DNA from: Ideonella sp.
Lineage (GTDB): Bacteria > Pseudomonadota > Gammaproteobacteria > Burkholderiales > Burkholderiaceae_C
Length of the DNA: 64,000 nt
NCBI GenBank assembly: GCA_015075545.1
Contig: JABTUC010000004.1
Span: 310,001 to 374,000 of the forward strand
Reading direction: 5' to 3'
Shown here: piece after piece, positions 1 to 9,503 of the stretch
Position numbering within the stretch: position 1 is the stretch's first letter
Layout: every line of letters starts with the position of its first letter
Notes under the pieces: model-generated
Databases searched by the model: none
What the model saw: only the letters and a program-made list of their open reading frames with translations
Told to the model about the DNA's origin: nothing
Translations under genes and position numbers: made by a program

Positions 1-1280
1 TGCAACAGATCGGCGACTACCACGAGGCGCTGCGCTACCTCGACCAGGGCATCTCGCGCTGCCACGAATTGAGCAACCCGCGGCTGCTGTCGGTGCTGCT
101 GGTCAACCGCATCATCTGTCTCACGGAGCTCGACCGCGCCCAGGAAGCCATGCTCGACGTGCTGCAGGTGCGCAGCCTGCCCACCGGCCCGTCGGGCCGC
201 GGCACCATGGCCACCGGGTTCGAGACGCTGGCCATCGCCGCACTGCGTGCCGGCGAGTTGCAGGCCGGCCGCGAGCTGCTCGAGCTGGCACAGGCGGCGC
301 TGCGTGCCGACATTCCCGACGAGCAGGTCGAGCTGGCGATCGCATCGGCACTGCTCGAGGGCCAGCAGGGCCGCTGGGCGCAGGCGTTGCAGGCGCTCGA
401 CCACGTGCTGCCGCTGGTGGGCGCCGACGATGCCGACGCCGCCGAAGGGCTGAGCCTGCGTGTGCGTTGCATGTACTTCCTGCTGCGATCCGAGATCCAC
501 GAGCAGCTCGGTGACGCGGCGCAGGCGCTGGTGCACATGCGCATCTGGCAGCAGCTGCACGTGGCGCGCGCGCACCTGGCGTCGCGCGCGCGCTACCAGG
601 CCGCCGCGCTGCAGACCGAGTTGATGCGCCTGCAGCACAAGCTCGACGAGCAGGCGTCGCAGCGGCGCCGCAGCGAGCGCGCCAAGGCCGAGCTCGAGGC
701 GGCCAACGCGCAGTTGTCGAACAAGATCGTCGAGGTGCAGACGCTGCAGTCGGCATTGAAGGAACAGGCGGTGCGCGACGCGCTGACCGGCCTTTTCAAC
801 CGCCGCTACCTCGACGAGGCGCTGCCCGCCGCGCTGGCGCTGGCGCAGCGCGAGCATCAGGCGCTGGCGGTGGCGATCATCGACCTCGACCACTTCAAGG
901 CGGTCAACGACCGCTACGGCCACGGCACCGGCGACACGCTGCTGGCGGCGTTCGGGCGTCTGCTCGCCTCGCACTGCCGCAAGAGCGACATCGCGTGCCG
1001 CTACGGCGGCGAGGAGTTCTGCCTGCTGCTGCCGCGCACCGACGCCGCCACCGCGCAACGCAAGGTGTCGCATCTGCTGGCGCTGTGGCGGCAGCAGCGC
1101 TTCGAGATCGACGGCGACGCGTTGCGCGGCCTCAGTTTCTCGGCCGGCATCTCCGATTCGATCCGCGCGCCGTTGTCTGCGCAGATGCTGCTGCAGGCGG
1201 CCGACCGCCAGTTGCTGGCCGCCAAGCAGCGCGGCCGCAGTCGCGTGCTGGCGCTCGGCACCGAGGAAGCCCCGCACTGA
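1..1280 (+). CDS. Diguanylate cyclase with N-terminal TPR-like helices (5' end outside window)
   Basis: Predicted to make cyclic di-GMP from two GTP in the cytoplasm. The reading frame is open from the first bases of the window, so the N-terminus is missing; about 425 residues are visible. The visible N-terminal half is helical and TPR-like (YHEALRYLDQGI near the edge), followed by a coiled-coil-like stretch rich in Glu, Lys and Gln. A GGDEF domain fills the last 170 residues. The signature is GGEEF (bases 1005-1019), so the active-site glutamates are present. An RxxD (RKSD) lies five residues before it, the expected position of the product-inhibition I-site. No membrane segment is visible; the missing part may hold a sensor. 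Confidence 0.9.
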   Translation, partial: QQIGDYHEALRYLDQGISRCHELSNPRLLSVLLVNRIICLTELDRAQEAMLDVLQVRSLPTGPSGRGTMATGFETLAIAALRAGELQAGRELLELAQAALRADIPDEQVELAIASALLEGQQGRWAQALQALDHVLPLVGADDADAAEGLSLRVRCMYFLLRSEIHEQLGDAAQALVHMRIWQQLHVARAHLASRARYQAAALQTELMRLQHKLDEQASQRRRSERAKAELEAANAQLSNKIVEVQTLQSALKEQAVRDALTGLFNRRYLDEALPAALALAQREHQALAVAIIDLDHFKAVNDRYGHGTGDTLLAAFGRLLASHCRKSDIACRYGGEEFCLLLPRTDAATAQRKVSHLLALWRQQRFEIDGDALRGLSFSAGISDSIRAPLSAQMLLQAADRQLLAAKQRGRSRVLALGTEEAPH

Positions 1281-1298
1281 TCGATTCGAACGCTCGCC

Positions 1299-1724
1299 TC
1301 AGCTCACCTTGTAGGTCATCAGGTGGATGCTGGTCTCGGTGGCGCCGATGCCCTTGATCAGGCGCAGCCGCTCGAGCACCTGCCCCAGCTCGGTGAGGTT
1401 GGACGAACGGATCTCGGCCAGCAGATCCCAGCGGCCGTTGGTGTCGTGCACCGACGCGACGCCGGGCTCGCCGAGCAGCACCGCGATCACCTTGCGCATC
1501 TGGTTGCCTTCGACCGCGATGCTGGTCCAGGCCTTGATCTCGTTGGGCTGTACGTCGGGCTTCAGGCGCACGGTGTAGCCGGTGATCACGCCGTCGTCCT
1601 CGAGGCGCGTGATGCGGTTCTTGACCGTGCCGCGTGACACGCCGAGCTTGTGCGCCAGCGTCGCCACGGTGCTGCGCGCGTTCTGCCGCAGCAGCGCGAT
1701 CAGCCGGCGATCGAGGTCGTCCAT
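1299..1724 (-). CDS. Lrp/AsnC family transcriptional regulator
   Basis: A 141-residue protein of normal length for the Lrp/AsnC family. The N-terminal winged helix-turn-helix spans about residues 5-60 (AHKLGVSRGTVKNRI is the recognition part), and an AsnC/RAM effector-binding domain occupies about residues 65-138. It is transcribed divergently from ornithine cyclodeaminase, with 113 bp between the start codons holding an AT-rich palindrome. Family knowledge and position suggest an amino-acid-responsive regulator of the neighbouring ornithine/proline gene and of itself. The effector is not readable from sequence. Confidence 0.9.
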   Translation of the reverse strand: MDDLDRRLIALLRQNARSTVATLAHKLGVSRGTVKNRITRLEDDGVITGYTVRLKPDVQPNEIKAWTSIAVEGNQMRKVIAVLLGEPGVASVHDTNGRWDLLAEIRSSNLTELGQVLERLRLIKGIGATETSIHLMTYKVS

Positions 1725-1729
1725 CGATC

Positions 1730-1755
1730 AAAGTGTCAAATTCTCATGTCACTTT
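1730..1755. promoter_or_regulatory. AT-rich palindrome, candidate Lrp/AsnC operator
   Basis: A 26-bp imperfect palindrome with arms AAAGTG and CACTTT and inner CA/TG pairs, in one of the few AT-rich stretches of the window. It begins 5 bp upstream of the Lrp-family start codon and lies in the divergent promoter region shared with ornithine cyclodeaminase. The operator role is inferred from symmetry, base composition and position. Confidence 0.55.
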
Positions 1756-1837
1756 GTCAAGAAGCACTCGGGTTAGATGCATTGTCAGCGCTTTTCGTTG
1801 CCGCGACCGCGCGAAACAATGAAACCGACGCTATGGA

Positions 1838-2923
1838 ATGCGTGCCGCCATGATGCTGTTGCTGACCCCTCGCGATGTCGCGCAGATCGTGCGCGCGCAG
1901 GGCCTCGCCGGCGCGCTGCAGCGATTGGCCAGCGCAATCGAGGCCGACTTCCGCCGCTGGGCCGCATTCGACAAGAGTGCTCGCCTGGCGAGCCATTCGC
2001 GCGACGGCGTGATCGAGCTGATGCCGATCAGCGACGGCGTGCGCTACGGCTTCAAGTACGTCAACGGCCACCCCGGCAACACGCGCCTGGGCCTGCCCAC
2101 GGTGATGGCCTTCGGCGTGCTCGCTGACGTCGCCACCGGCGCGCCGGTGCTGCTGAGCGAGCTGACGATCAGCACCGCGCTGCGCACCGCGGCCACCTCG
2201 GCGCTCGCCGCGCGCGCGCTGGCGCGGCCCGGCAGCCGCACGATGGCGCTGATCGGCAACGGTGCGCAGGCGGAGTTCCAGGCGCTGGCGTTCCACCACC
2301 TGCTGGGTATCGACGAGATCCGCGCTTTCGACATCGACCCCGCAGCGACGGCCAAGCTGCGCCGGCATCTGCAAGCTGTGCGCGGGCTGCGTGTTCGCGC
2401 GTGCGGAAGCGCCGCCGAGGCGGTGCGCGGCGCCGACATCGTGACCACCGCCACCGCCGACAAGACGCGCGCCGCGGTCGTTCGCGCCGACATGGTCGAG
2501 CCGGGCATGCACGTCAATGCCATCGGTGGCGATTGCCCCGGCAAGACCGAACTGCACCCCGACGTGCTGCGCCGCGCGCGGGTGATCGTCGAGTACGAGC
2601 CGCAGACGCGCATCGAAGGCGACATCCAGCAATTGCCGTCCGACTTCGCAGTGACCGAGCTGTGGCAGGTGCTGCAAGGCAGCGCCCCGGGCCGCGAACA
2701 CGCGCAGCAGGTCACGGTGTTCGATTCGGTCGGCTTCGCGCTCGAGGACTTCTCGGCGCTGCGCTGGCTGCGCGACAGCGCGCTCGAGCTGGGGCTCGGT
2801 TCGGCTGCCGCGCTGGTGCCCGAGCTCGTGGACCCGAAGGATCTCTACGCGCTGCTCGAGCACGCGCCCAGGCAGGCGACCACGCCGGTCTGCGCTGAGC
2901 CTGCCGCGCTGCTGTCGACCTGA
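1838..2923 (+). CDS. Ornithine cyclodeaminase family protein
   Basis: Predicted to convert L-ornithine to L-proline and ammonia with bound NAD, in the cytoplasm. About 360 residues, normal for the ornithine cyclodeaminase/mu-crystallin family. Visible landmarks are the substrate-side stretch GHPGNTRLGLPTVMAF, the dinucleotide-binding loop IGNGAQAEFQA near residue 145, and GGDCPGKTEL near residue 230, which carries the catalytic aspartate in true ornithine cyclodeaminases and favours that activity over the alanine dehydrogenase or ketimine reductase members. The start is uncertain: ATG at 1838 or ATG at 1850, neither with a strong ribosome binding site. The divergent Lrp-type gene is the likely regulator. 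Confidence 0.88.
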   Translation: MRAAMMLLLTPRDVAQIVRAQGLAGALQRLASAIEADFRRWAAFDKSARLASHSRDGVIELMPISDGVRYGFKYVNGHPGNTRLGLPTVMAFGVLADVATGAPVLLSELTISTALRTAATSALAARALARPGSRTMALIGNGAQAEFQALAFHHLLGIDEIRAFDIDPAATAKLRRHLQAVRGLRVRACGSAAEAVRGADIVTTATADKTRAAVVRADMVEPGMHVNAIGGDCPGKTELHPDVLRRARVIVEYEPQTRIEGDIQQLPSDFAVTELWQVLQGSAPGREHAQQVTVFDSVGFALEDFSALRWLRDSALELGLGSAAALVPELVDPKDLYALLEHAPRQATTPVCAEPAALLST

Positions 2924-3059
2924 GCCGCGTCGAACCCGCGGCGCGCGGGCGCACTCAGCTGCGCGTCAGCTTCCGAGTCCGCGGGTTGGCGAAACCACCG
3001 GGTTGTTGCGCGCGACAGGGCCGCCTAGAGTGGCCCGCTCCAACCCCACGGAGACCCGC

Positions 3060-5171
3060 ATGATCGCGTTCACATGGCAGCGGCTCGCAGTGGCCGCGTT
3101 GCTGCTCGGTGCGGCGCTGGGTGCCGTCGCCGGCGTCACCGTGCGATTCAGCAGCACCGATCCTTCGGCCACGCTGTTCCCGAGCGACCGTTTCACGGTG
3201 CGCGACTGGGGCAACACCACCTTCCGCCGCGTCAACCTGCCGCTGCCGGCCGATTGCAGCGGCGCGGCGGCAGCGGAATGCGCCGACCTGGCGGTGATCA
3301 ACGAACTCGACGGTTTCTCGACCCAGCCTCGCATCACGATCCCGTTCACCGGGGCGATCGACCCGGCCAGCGTCACCAGCGACAGCGTCTACCTCGTCAA
3401 CCTGGGCGATACGCTGAGCCTGCGCGGCTTCGGCACTCGCGTGGGCATCAACCAGGTGGTGTGGGACATGGCCACCAACACGCTGGCGCTGCAGCCCGAC
3501 GAACTGCTGCAGCAGCATTCGCGCTACCTGCTGGTGGTGACCAACGGCGTGCGCGATGCCGATGGACGGCGCATCGAGTCCGGGCGCTTCCACGACGACA
3601 ACGCCCGCGGCGGCCACGAGTACGACCGCGACCTGCGCGACGGCATGCGTGGAGGCTGGCACCGCCAGCGCATCGTCGCGGCCAGCCTGTTCACGACGCA
3701 GACCATCACCGCAGACCTGCAGAAGATCGCGCAGCAGATCAAGCGCTCGCGGCCGCCACCGGTGGACTTCGGCATCGGCGACGCCGCCGGCGTGGCGACG
3801 CGTGCGGTGTTCGCGCTGCCCGAGATCCAGGCGATCCAGTTCAACCGCCAGACCACCACATCCGGAGCGCCATCGAGCAGTTACCTGCCGACTCCGGCAC
3901 TGTCGATCGTTCCGGGCGCGGTACGCGCCATCGCCTATGGGCGCTTCGCGTCGCCGAACTACGAGGTGCCCGGCCAGTACATCCCGCCCAGCGACACGCT
4001 CGGCGGCCGCCCGCAACCGCAAGGGAGTCGAGGGCTCATCGTGCAGATGTTCCTGCCGGCCGGCACCAAGCCCGCCGCGGGCTGGCCGGTGGCGATCTTC
4101 GGCCACGGCTTCACCGACAGCATGTACGGTGCGCCGTGGACCCAGGCGTCGGTGTACGCCGCACACGGCATCGCCACCGTATCGATCAACGTCGTCGGCC
4201 ACGGCGGCGGCGCCCTCGGTACGCTCGCCGTGCTGCGCAACGGCCACGCGCCCGTCGTCGTGCCCGCCGGCGGTCGCGGCATCGACCAGGACGGCAACGG
4301 CACCATCGACTCCACTGAAGGCGTCAATGCCACGGGCGCGCGCAACATCATCGGCAGCCGTGACGGCCTGCGCCAGACGGTAGTCGATCTGATGCAACTG
4401 GTGCGCCAGATCGAGGCCGGCGTCGATATCGACGGCGACGGCAGCATCGATCTCGACGCCGGCCGCATCTACTACGCGGGGCAGAGCTTCGGCGGCATCT
4501 ACGGCACCATCGTGATGGGCGTCGAGCGCAGCCTGAAGGCCGGCGTCGTCAACGTGCCGGGGGGCTCGATCACCGAGATCGCGCGCCTGAGCCCGTCGTT
4601 CCGCGGCCTGACGATCCTGGCGCTGGCCGCACGCGGCCTGCTCAACGCAGCGCCGCCGGTGTACGCGGTCGAGAACATCCCGCTGCGCGATCAGCCGGCC
4701 CTGGTGAACAGCGTACCCGGTGCGATGGCGATCCAGCAGGCGCTCGACCGCTTCCAGTGGGTGCAGCAGTCCGGCAACCCGGTGAGCTATGCCCAGCACA
4801 TCCGCAAGCAGCCGCTGCCGGGCAACGCGCCGAAGCCGGTGATCGTGCAGTTCGCCAAGGGCGACATGACCGTACCTAACCCGACGACCAGCGCACTCAT
4901 CCGCGCCGGCGACCTGGCCGACCGGGCCACCTACTTCCGCAACGATCTGGCGTTCGCCGCCGACGCGGCGACGCCGAAGAACCCGCACACCTTCCTCACC
5001 AACATCGCCGCCGGCGGCCTCGGCCCGACGGTGGCCATCGGTGCGCAGACCCAGATCGCCGCCTTCCTCGCCAGCCATGGCACCACGGTGATCGACCCCG
5101 ACGGCGTCGGCCCGTTGTTCGAAGTGCCGATTGGCGGCGCGCTGCCCGAACAACTGAACTTCATCCCTTGA
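3060..5171 (+). CDS. Exported lipase/esterase-like alpha/beta hydrolase
   Basis: A 703-residue protein with a clear signal peptide in the first 25 residues (hydrophobic LAVAALLLGAALGAVAG). The N-terminal part resembles the Ig-like domain of large bacterial extracellular lipases (TIPFTGAIDPASVTSDSVYL). The hydrolase domain has the nucleophile motif GQSFG with serine near residue 476, shortly after two calcium-loop-like sequences (DQDGNGTIDSTEG and DIDGDGSIDLDAG). The oxyanion-type FGHGFTDS segment lies near residue 345. ATG 3060 was chosen because it gives the signal peptide; upstream in-frame codons do not. The substrate is unknown, with a lipid ester most likely. It is probably monocistronic, with a strong hairpin after the stop. 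Confidence 0.82.
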   Translation: MIAFTWQRLAVAALLLGAALGAVAGVTVRFSSTDPSATLFPSDRFTVRDWGNTTFRRVNLPLPADCSGAAAAECADLAVINELDGFSTQPRITIPFTGAIDPASVTSDSVYLVNLGDTLSLRGFGTRVGINQVVWDMATNTLALQPDELLQQHSRYLLVVTNGVRDADGRRIESGRFHDDNARGGHEYDRDLRDGMRGGWHRQRIVAASLFTTQTITADLQKIAQQIKRSRPPPVDFGIGDAAGVATRAVFALPEIQAIQFNRQTTTSGAPSSSYLPTPALSIVPGAVRAIAYGRFASPNYEVPGQYIPPSDTLGGRPQPQGSRGLIVQMFLPAGTKPAAGWPVAIFGHGFTDSMYGAPWTQASVYAAHGIATVSINVVGHGGGALGTLAVLRNGHAPVVVPAGGRGIDQDGNGTIDSTEGVNATGARNIIGSRDGLRQTVVDLMQLVRQIEAGVDIDGDGSIDLDAGRIYYAGQSFGGIYGTIVMGVERSLKAGVVNVPGGSITEIARLSPSFRGLTILALAARGLLNAAPPVYAVENIPLRDQPALVNSVPGAMAIQQALDRFQWVQQSGNPVSYAQHIRKQPLPGNAPKPVIVQFAKGDMTVPNPTTSALIRAGDLADRATYFRNDLAFAADAATPKNPHTFLTNIAAGGLGPTVAIGAQTQIAAFLASHGTTVIDPDGVGPLFEVPIGGALPEQLNFIP

Positions 5172-5180
5172 CCGTGTGGC

Positions 5181-5206
5181 GACGCTGCCGCGAGCACGGC
5201 AGCGTC
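5181..5206 (+). terminator. Candidate terminator hairpin after the lipase-like gene
   Basis: A perfect 10-bp stem (GACGCTGCCG pairing with CGGCAGCGTC) with a 6-base loop, 9 bases after the stop codon. It is followed by gttaccgtcttcc, a weak T-tract, so termination is likely but not certain. Confidence 0.6.
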
Positions 5207-5287
5207 GTTACCGTCTTCCCCCCGGCGTCGGGGGCGTGATCGCCGCAGGTGCGCTCGGATAATCCGGCGCAACCGCACGGCCTTCGC

Positions 5288-8146
5288 ATGTTCGACCCGG
5301 CTGCTCCCATCCATCGCTTCGGCCGCATCGGCCGCGCGCTGGCAGCCGGCGCGGCGATCGCGTTGAGCGCGTTGGCGCAAGGCGCCCCACCGGCCGGCAA
5401 GGCGGCACGGGCAGTCGAGGCGACGGCAACGGCGCCGCCGTCGGCCAGCGGCTACCGCATCGCGCCGACGCCATCGTGGGTGCTCGACATCGATGCGCCG
5501 AAGCGCGCCGACATCGCGGCGGGCAAGGGCCCGGGCTACCGCGTGCTGCTGTCGGACGTGCAGACACGGCTCGATGCGCCGGGCGAGCAGCAGCAGTACG
5601 TGCGCTCGCGCCTGGTGGCCACCGAGAGCGCGGCGCTGCCGGAGGTGTCGAAGGCCGAGTTGCCCTTCAATCCGGCGTACCAGACGCTGACGCTGCACGA
5701 GGTGGCGCTGTGGCGCGACGGCGTGCGCCACGACCGGCTCGCCAGTGCGCGCATCGAGCTGCTGCGCCGCGAGGAGCGGCTCGAGCAGAGCACGCTCACC
5801 GGTCTGCAGACGCTGTTGGTGGTGCTCAGCGACGTGCGCATCGGCGACGCGGTCGACATCGCCTACACGCTGCGCGGCGCCAACCCCATCTTCGGGGGGC
5901 GTTTCGCCGAGAACTTCCAGTTGACGTTCGGCGCTCCGGCCGACGTGGTGCAGGTGCGCGTCGATCATCCGGCCGCGCGCGCGCTGCGCGTCAAAGGCAT
6001 CCGCAACGAGGCGGTGCCCGAGGTCAGCCGCGACGGCGACCGCGAGAGCCTGCGCATCGTTCGGCGCAACGTGCCGATGGTGCGCGCCGAGGAGCGGGTG
6101 CCGCCATGGTTCAAGGTGTGGCCGTCGGTGCACATCAGCGAATACGCCGACTGGGGCGAGGTGGCGCACTGGGCCGAAGGGCTGTTCGACGATGCGAGCC
6201 CGCTCGGCCCCGAGCTCGAAGCCCGCATCGACGCCTGGCGCGGCCGAGGGCTGCCCCGCGAGCGTCTGGCCGCCGAGGTGCTGCAGGCGGTGCAGGACGA
6301 AGTTCGCTATTTCAGCGCCAGCCTGGGCGAGAGCTCGCACCGGCCCAAGCCGGCTGCGCGCACGTATGCCGAGCGGCTGGGCGACTGCAAGGACAAGGTC
6401 GCGCTGCTCGACGCCGTGCTGCAGCGGCTGGGCTTCGATGCACGCCCTGCCCTGGTGTCGGTGCAGCGCAAGCGCGGCCTCGCCGACTACCTGCCCGGGC
6501 ACGACCAGTTCGACCACGTGATCACGCGGCTGCAGATCGACGACAAGGTCTACTGGCTCGACCCCACGCTGCAACTGCAGGGCCGCCGGCTCGACAGCCG
6601 CGGGCAGGCCGACTACGGCATGGCGCTGGTGGTCGCGCCGCAGACGCAGGCGCTGGCGCGCGTCGAGGCGCCGGCCAGCGCATCGGACGCCACCGAGTTC
6701 GACCAGACCTGGAACCTGGCCGACCTGACGCGCGCGGCGCAGCTCACCTCGATCGTGCGGCTGCACGGCAAGGCCGCCGAGGCGTGGCGCAACGCAGTGG
6801 CCGCCGGCGGCACCGAGCGCATCGCCGAGAACCTGGCCGGCACGTGGGCGCGCGTGATGCCCGGCATCAGGCAGACCGCGCCGCCGCAGGTGCGCGACGA
6901 CCGCGAGGCCAACCGCTTCGAGCTGGAACTGCACTACGAGGTGCCGGGCCTGGGCAGCTACGAGCGCGGCATGCTGACCGTCGAGGTGCCGGCGCTCGAG
7001 ATCATCGACGCGATGGTCGGCCCGCGCGAGGCACGGCGCGACATGCCGTGGCTGGTCGACCAGCCGCGGCGGCTGACCCAGCGCGTGCGCGTGATCGCGC
7101 CGCTGCGCTTCCAGTCGCGGCCACCGGCGCCGCAGGACGTGAACGACAAGCACTTCGCGCTGACCTCGCGCATGGAGGTCAGCGGCAACCAGTTCACGCT
7201 GCTGCTGGGCTACACGCGCAAGCTCGACGCGGTGCTGCCGGGCGACCTGGCCAGCTACCGCGAGCACCTGCAGGCCGCGCGCCGCATCAGCGGCACCACG
7301 CTGCGGCTGCCGCTGCTCGACGCCGATCGCCTGCGCGGGGTGTTCGACGACATCGAGCGCCGCGTGCAGCGCCGCTACGGCTCCGATGCCGACGCGCTGC
7401 GCGAGTTGGTGGTGCAGCAGGAGCTCGAAGTGGCGCTCGCCACCGAACTGCTGAAGGTCAGCGGCGAGCACTCGCCGCTGACCGGCCCGGTGCTGGCCAG
7501 GCGCGCGCAGGCCAACAACATGCTCAACCACTTCGACGCCACGCTGGCCGACGTCGAGCGTGCGCTGCCGCTGAGCACGCGCTCGAGCGAGCTGTGGTCC
7601 GCGCGCGGCCTGGCGCTGCTGTCGCTCGGCCGCGCCGACGAGGCGGCGGCGGCGATGCGCAGCGCCATGGAGCCGGGCGGCGATGCCCTGGCCGCCAAGG
7701 GGCTGGGCAATGCGCAGTACTACCAGGGCCGCTATGCCGACGCCGAGGCGTCGTTCCGCGACGCGGCGCAGGCTTCCAGCGGCGAAGACCGCGACTTCGC
7801 GCTGATCTGGCTGTTCCTCGCCGCGCAACACAACGGCGGCAAGGGTCGCGACGCGGTGGCGCCGTTCCTCGACCAGAGCGACGCCCAGCGCTGGCCCGCG
7901 GCCGTGGTGCACTACCTCGCCGGCCGGCTGTCGCGCGACGACCTGCTGCGCTCGGCGCGCAAGGACAAGCAGATGGAGCGCCTGAACCTGTCGGAGGCGT
8001 GGTTCTACCTCGGCCAGCAACTGCTGCTCAGCGGCGACGCCGAAGGCGCGCGCCGCATGTTCCAGCGCACGGTCGAGATCGGCGCGCTGCCATACCGCGA
8101 GCACGCGTTCGCCCAGCTCGAGCTGCGGCGTGCAACGGCGCGATAG
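5288..8146 (+). CDS. Exported DUF3857 / transglutaminase-like protein with C-terminal TPRs
   Basis: A 952-residue protein with an N-terminal signal sequence (IGRALAAGAAIALSALAQG). A DUF3857 domain covers about residues 60-270. A transglutaminase-core domain follows with the full triad visible: Cys in GDCKDK near 367, His in FDHV near 409 and Asp in WLDPT near 424. The last 250 residues are TPR-like (SSELWSARGLALLSLGRADEA and later repeats). ATG 5288 fits the signal peptide better than an in-frame GTG 39 bp upstream. These proteins are common in the periplasm of Gram-negatives; their substrate is generally unknown, and protein cross-linking or a protease-like reaction are the options. Confidence 0.85.
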   Translation: MFDPAAPIHRFGRIGRALAAGAAIALSALAQGAPPAGKAARAVEATATAPPSASGYRIAPTPSWVLDIDAPKRADIAAGKGPGYRVLLSDVQTRLDAPGEQQQYVRSRLVATESAALPEVSKAELPFNPAYQTLTLHEVALWRDGVRHDRLASARIELLRREERLEQSTLTGLQTLLVVLSDVRIGDAVDIAYTLRGANPIFGGRFAENFQLTFGAPADVVQVRVDHPAARALRVKGIRNEAVPEVSRDGDRESLRIVRRNVPMVRAEERVPPWFKVWPSVHISEYADWGEVAHWAEGLFDDASPLGPELEARIDAWRGRGLPRERLAAEVLQAVQDEVRYFSASLGESSHRPKPAARTYAERLGDCKDKVALLDAVLQRLGFDARPALVSVQRKRGLADYLPGHDQFDHVITRLQIDDKVYWLDPTLQLQGRRLDSRGQADYGMALVVAPQTQALARVEAPASASDATEFDQTWNLADLTRAAQLTSIVRLHGKAAEAWRNAVAAGGTERIAENLAGTWARVMPGIRQTAPPQVRDDREANRFELELHYEVPGLGSYERGMLTVEVPALEIIDAMVGPREARRDMPWLVDQPRRLTQRVRVIAPLRFQSRPPAPQDVNDKHFALTSRMEVSGNQFTLLLGYTRKLDAVLPGDLASYREHLQAARRISGTTLRLPLLDADRLRGVFDDIERRVQRRYGSDADALRELVVQQELEVALATELLKVSGEHSPLTGPVLARRAQANNMLNHFDATLADVERALPLSTRSSELWSARGLALLSLGRADEAAAAMRSAMEPGGDALAAKGLGNAQYYQGRYADAEASFRDAAQASSGEDRDFALIWLFLAAQHNGGKGRDAVAPFLDQSDAQRWPAAVVHYLAGRLSRDDLLRSARKDKQMERLNLSEAWFYLGQQLLLSGDAEGARRMFQRTVEIGALPYREHAFAQLELRRATAR

Positions 8147-8301
8147 GCCTGGGCACGCAGGTTTCGCCACCGCGACCGCGGGCGCTGCAGGTGGCCTCGC
8201 CGGCCGACGCGGCTACCATGCTCGCTGCGGCCGGGTCCGGTCGTTGGGAGTTCGTCGCGCCTGAGCACGACAATCACCACCACCACGACAACCGCACGAC
8301 C

Positions 8302-9498
8302 ATGAACGCCCCGCTCCCCCTGCCCGCGCTCGACGAGATCCGCCAGCACGAAGACGAAATGGTCGCGCTGCGGCGCCAGATCCACGCCAACCCCGAGCTG
8401 GCGTACGAAGAGCACGCCACCGCCGACCTGGTGGCCGAACGATTGCAGCGTTGGGGATACGCCGTGCACCGCGGCCTCGGCGGCACCGGGGTCGTCGGCA
8501 CGCTGCGCGCGGGCACGTCCGGGCGGCACGTGGGCCTGCGCGCCGACATGGATGCGCTGCCGATCGCCGAAACCAGCGGCAAGCCGTGGGCGAGCAAGGT
8601 GTTCGGCAAGATGCACGCCTGCGGCCACGACGGCCACACCGCGATGCTGCTGGCGGCCGCGCGCCACCTCGCCGCGACGCGCCGTTTCGACGGCCACCTG
8701 CACCTGGTGTTCCAGCCCGCCGAGGAGGGCCTGGCCGGCGCCAAGCGCATGCTCGACGACGGCTTCCTGAAGCTGTTCCCGTGCGAAGCGATGTTCGGCA
8801 TGCACAACATGCCGGGCCTGCCCGAGGGCAAGTTCAGCGCCGTGCCGGGCTTCGCGATGGCCAGCGGCGACACCGCGATCATCAAGGTGCGCGGCGTCGG
8901 CGGCCATGGCGCCATACCGCACAAGGCGGTGGACGCCGTCGTCGCCGCTTCCAGCATCGTGATGGCGTTGCAGACCATCGTCTCGCGCAACGTCGACCCG
9001 CTGCACACCGGCATCGTCTCGGTCGGCGCCTTCCACGCCGGCGAGGCGCCCAACGTGTTGCCCGACGAGGCCGAACTGCGCTTGACCGTGCGCGCCTTCC
9101 GCCCCGACGTGCGCGACCTGCTCGAAAAGCGCATCGGCGAGATCGCGCGCACGCAGGCGGCCGTCTACGGCGCCAGCGCCGACGTGAACTACATCCGCCG
9201 CTACCCGGTGCTCAACAACCATGCGCGCGAAACCGAGTTCTGCAAGCAGGTGATCCGCGACTGGCTCGGCGACGATGCGCTGCTGGGCAATGCCGAGCCG
9301 GTGAGCGGCAGCGAGGACTTCGCGTTCTTCCTCGAACAGGTGCCCGGTTGCTACGTCTTCATCGGCAACGGCATCGGCAGCGAGGGCGGCTGCATGGTGC
9401 ACAACCCGGGCTACGATTTCAACGACCGCGTGCTGCCCACCGGCGCCAGCTACTGGGTGCGCATCGCCGAAGCCTACCTCGGACCTCAACCAGCCTGA
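8302..9498 (+). CDS. M20 family amidohydrolase (hippurate-hydrolase/aminoacylase type)
   Basis: A 398-residue cytoplasmic metal-dependent hydrolase expected to cleave N-acyl amino acids or related amides. The M20D metal-site motifs are present: RADMDALP, the CGHDGHTAML metal ligands, VFQPAEEG with the catalytic glutamate, and GMHNMPGLPEG. A dimerisation lid domain follows near residues 190-300 (GVGGHGAIPHKAVD). Length and motifs match the HipO/AbgB-like group, but the exact substrate cannot be read. The start was chosen at MNAPLP; the upstream open frame runs antiparallel in style through the previous gene and is a shadow. The next gene begins 5 bases after its stop, so the two are probably co-transcribed. 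Confidence 0.9.
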   Translation: MNAPLPLPALDEIRQHEDEMVALRRQIHANPELAYEEHATADLVAERLQRWGYAVHRGLGGTGVVGTLRAGTSGRHVGLRADMDALPIAETSGKPWASKVFGKMHACGHDGHTAMLLAAARHLAATRRFDGHLHLVFQPAEEGLAGAKRMLDDGFLKLFPCEAMFGMHNMPGLPEGKFSAVPGFAMASGDTAIIKVRGVGGHGAIPHKAVDAVVAASSIVMALQTIVSRNVDPLHTGIVSVGAFHAGEAPNVLPDEAELRLTVRAFRPDVRDLLEKRIGEIARTQAAVYGASADVNYIRRYPVLNNHARETEFCKQVIRDWLGDDALLGNAEPVSGSEDFAFFLEQVPGCYVFIGNGIGSEGGCMVHNPGYDFNDRVLPTGASYWVRIAEAYLGPQPA

Positions 9499-9503
9499 CG
9501 ACG

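Noticed and set aside
4931-8170. A 1079-residue minus-strand open frame opposite the transglutaminase-like gene
   Set aside because: It is a long antisense frame typical of very GC-rich genes. The plus strand gives a signal peptide, a catalytic triad and TPRs, and the antisense translation is His/Arg/Gln-rich without domains.
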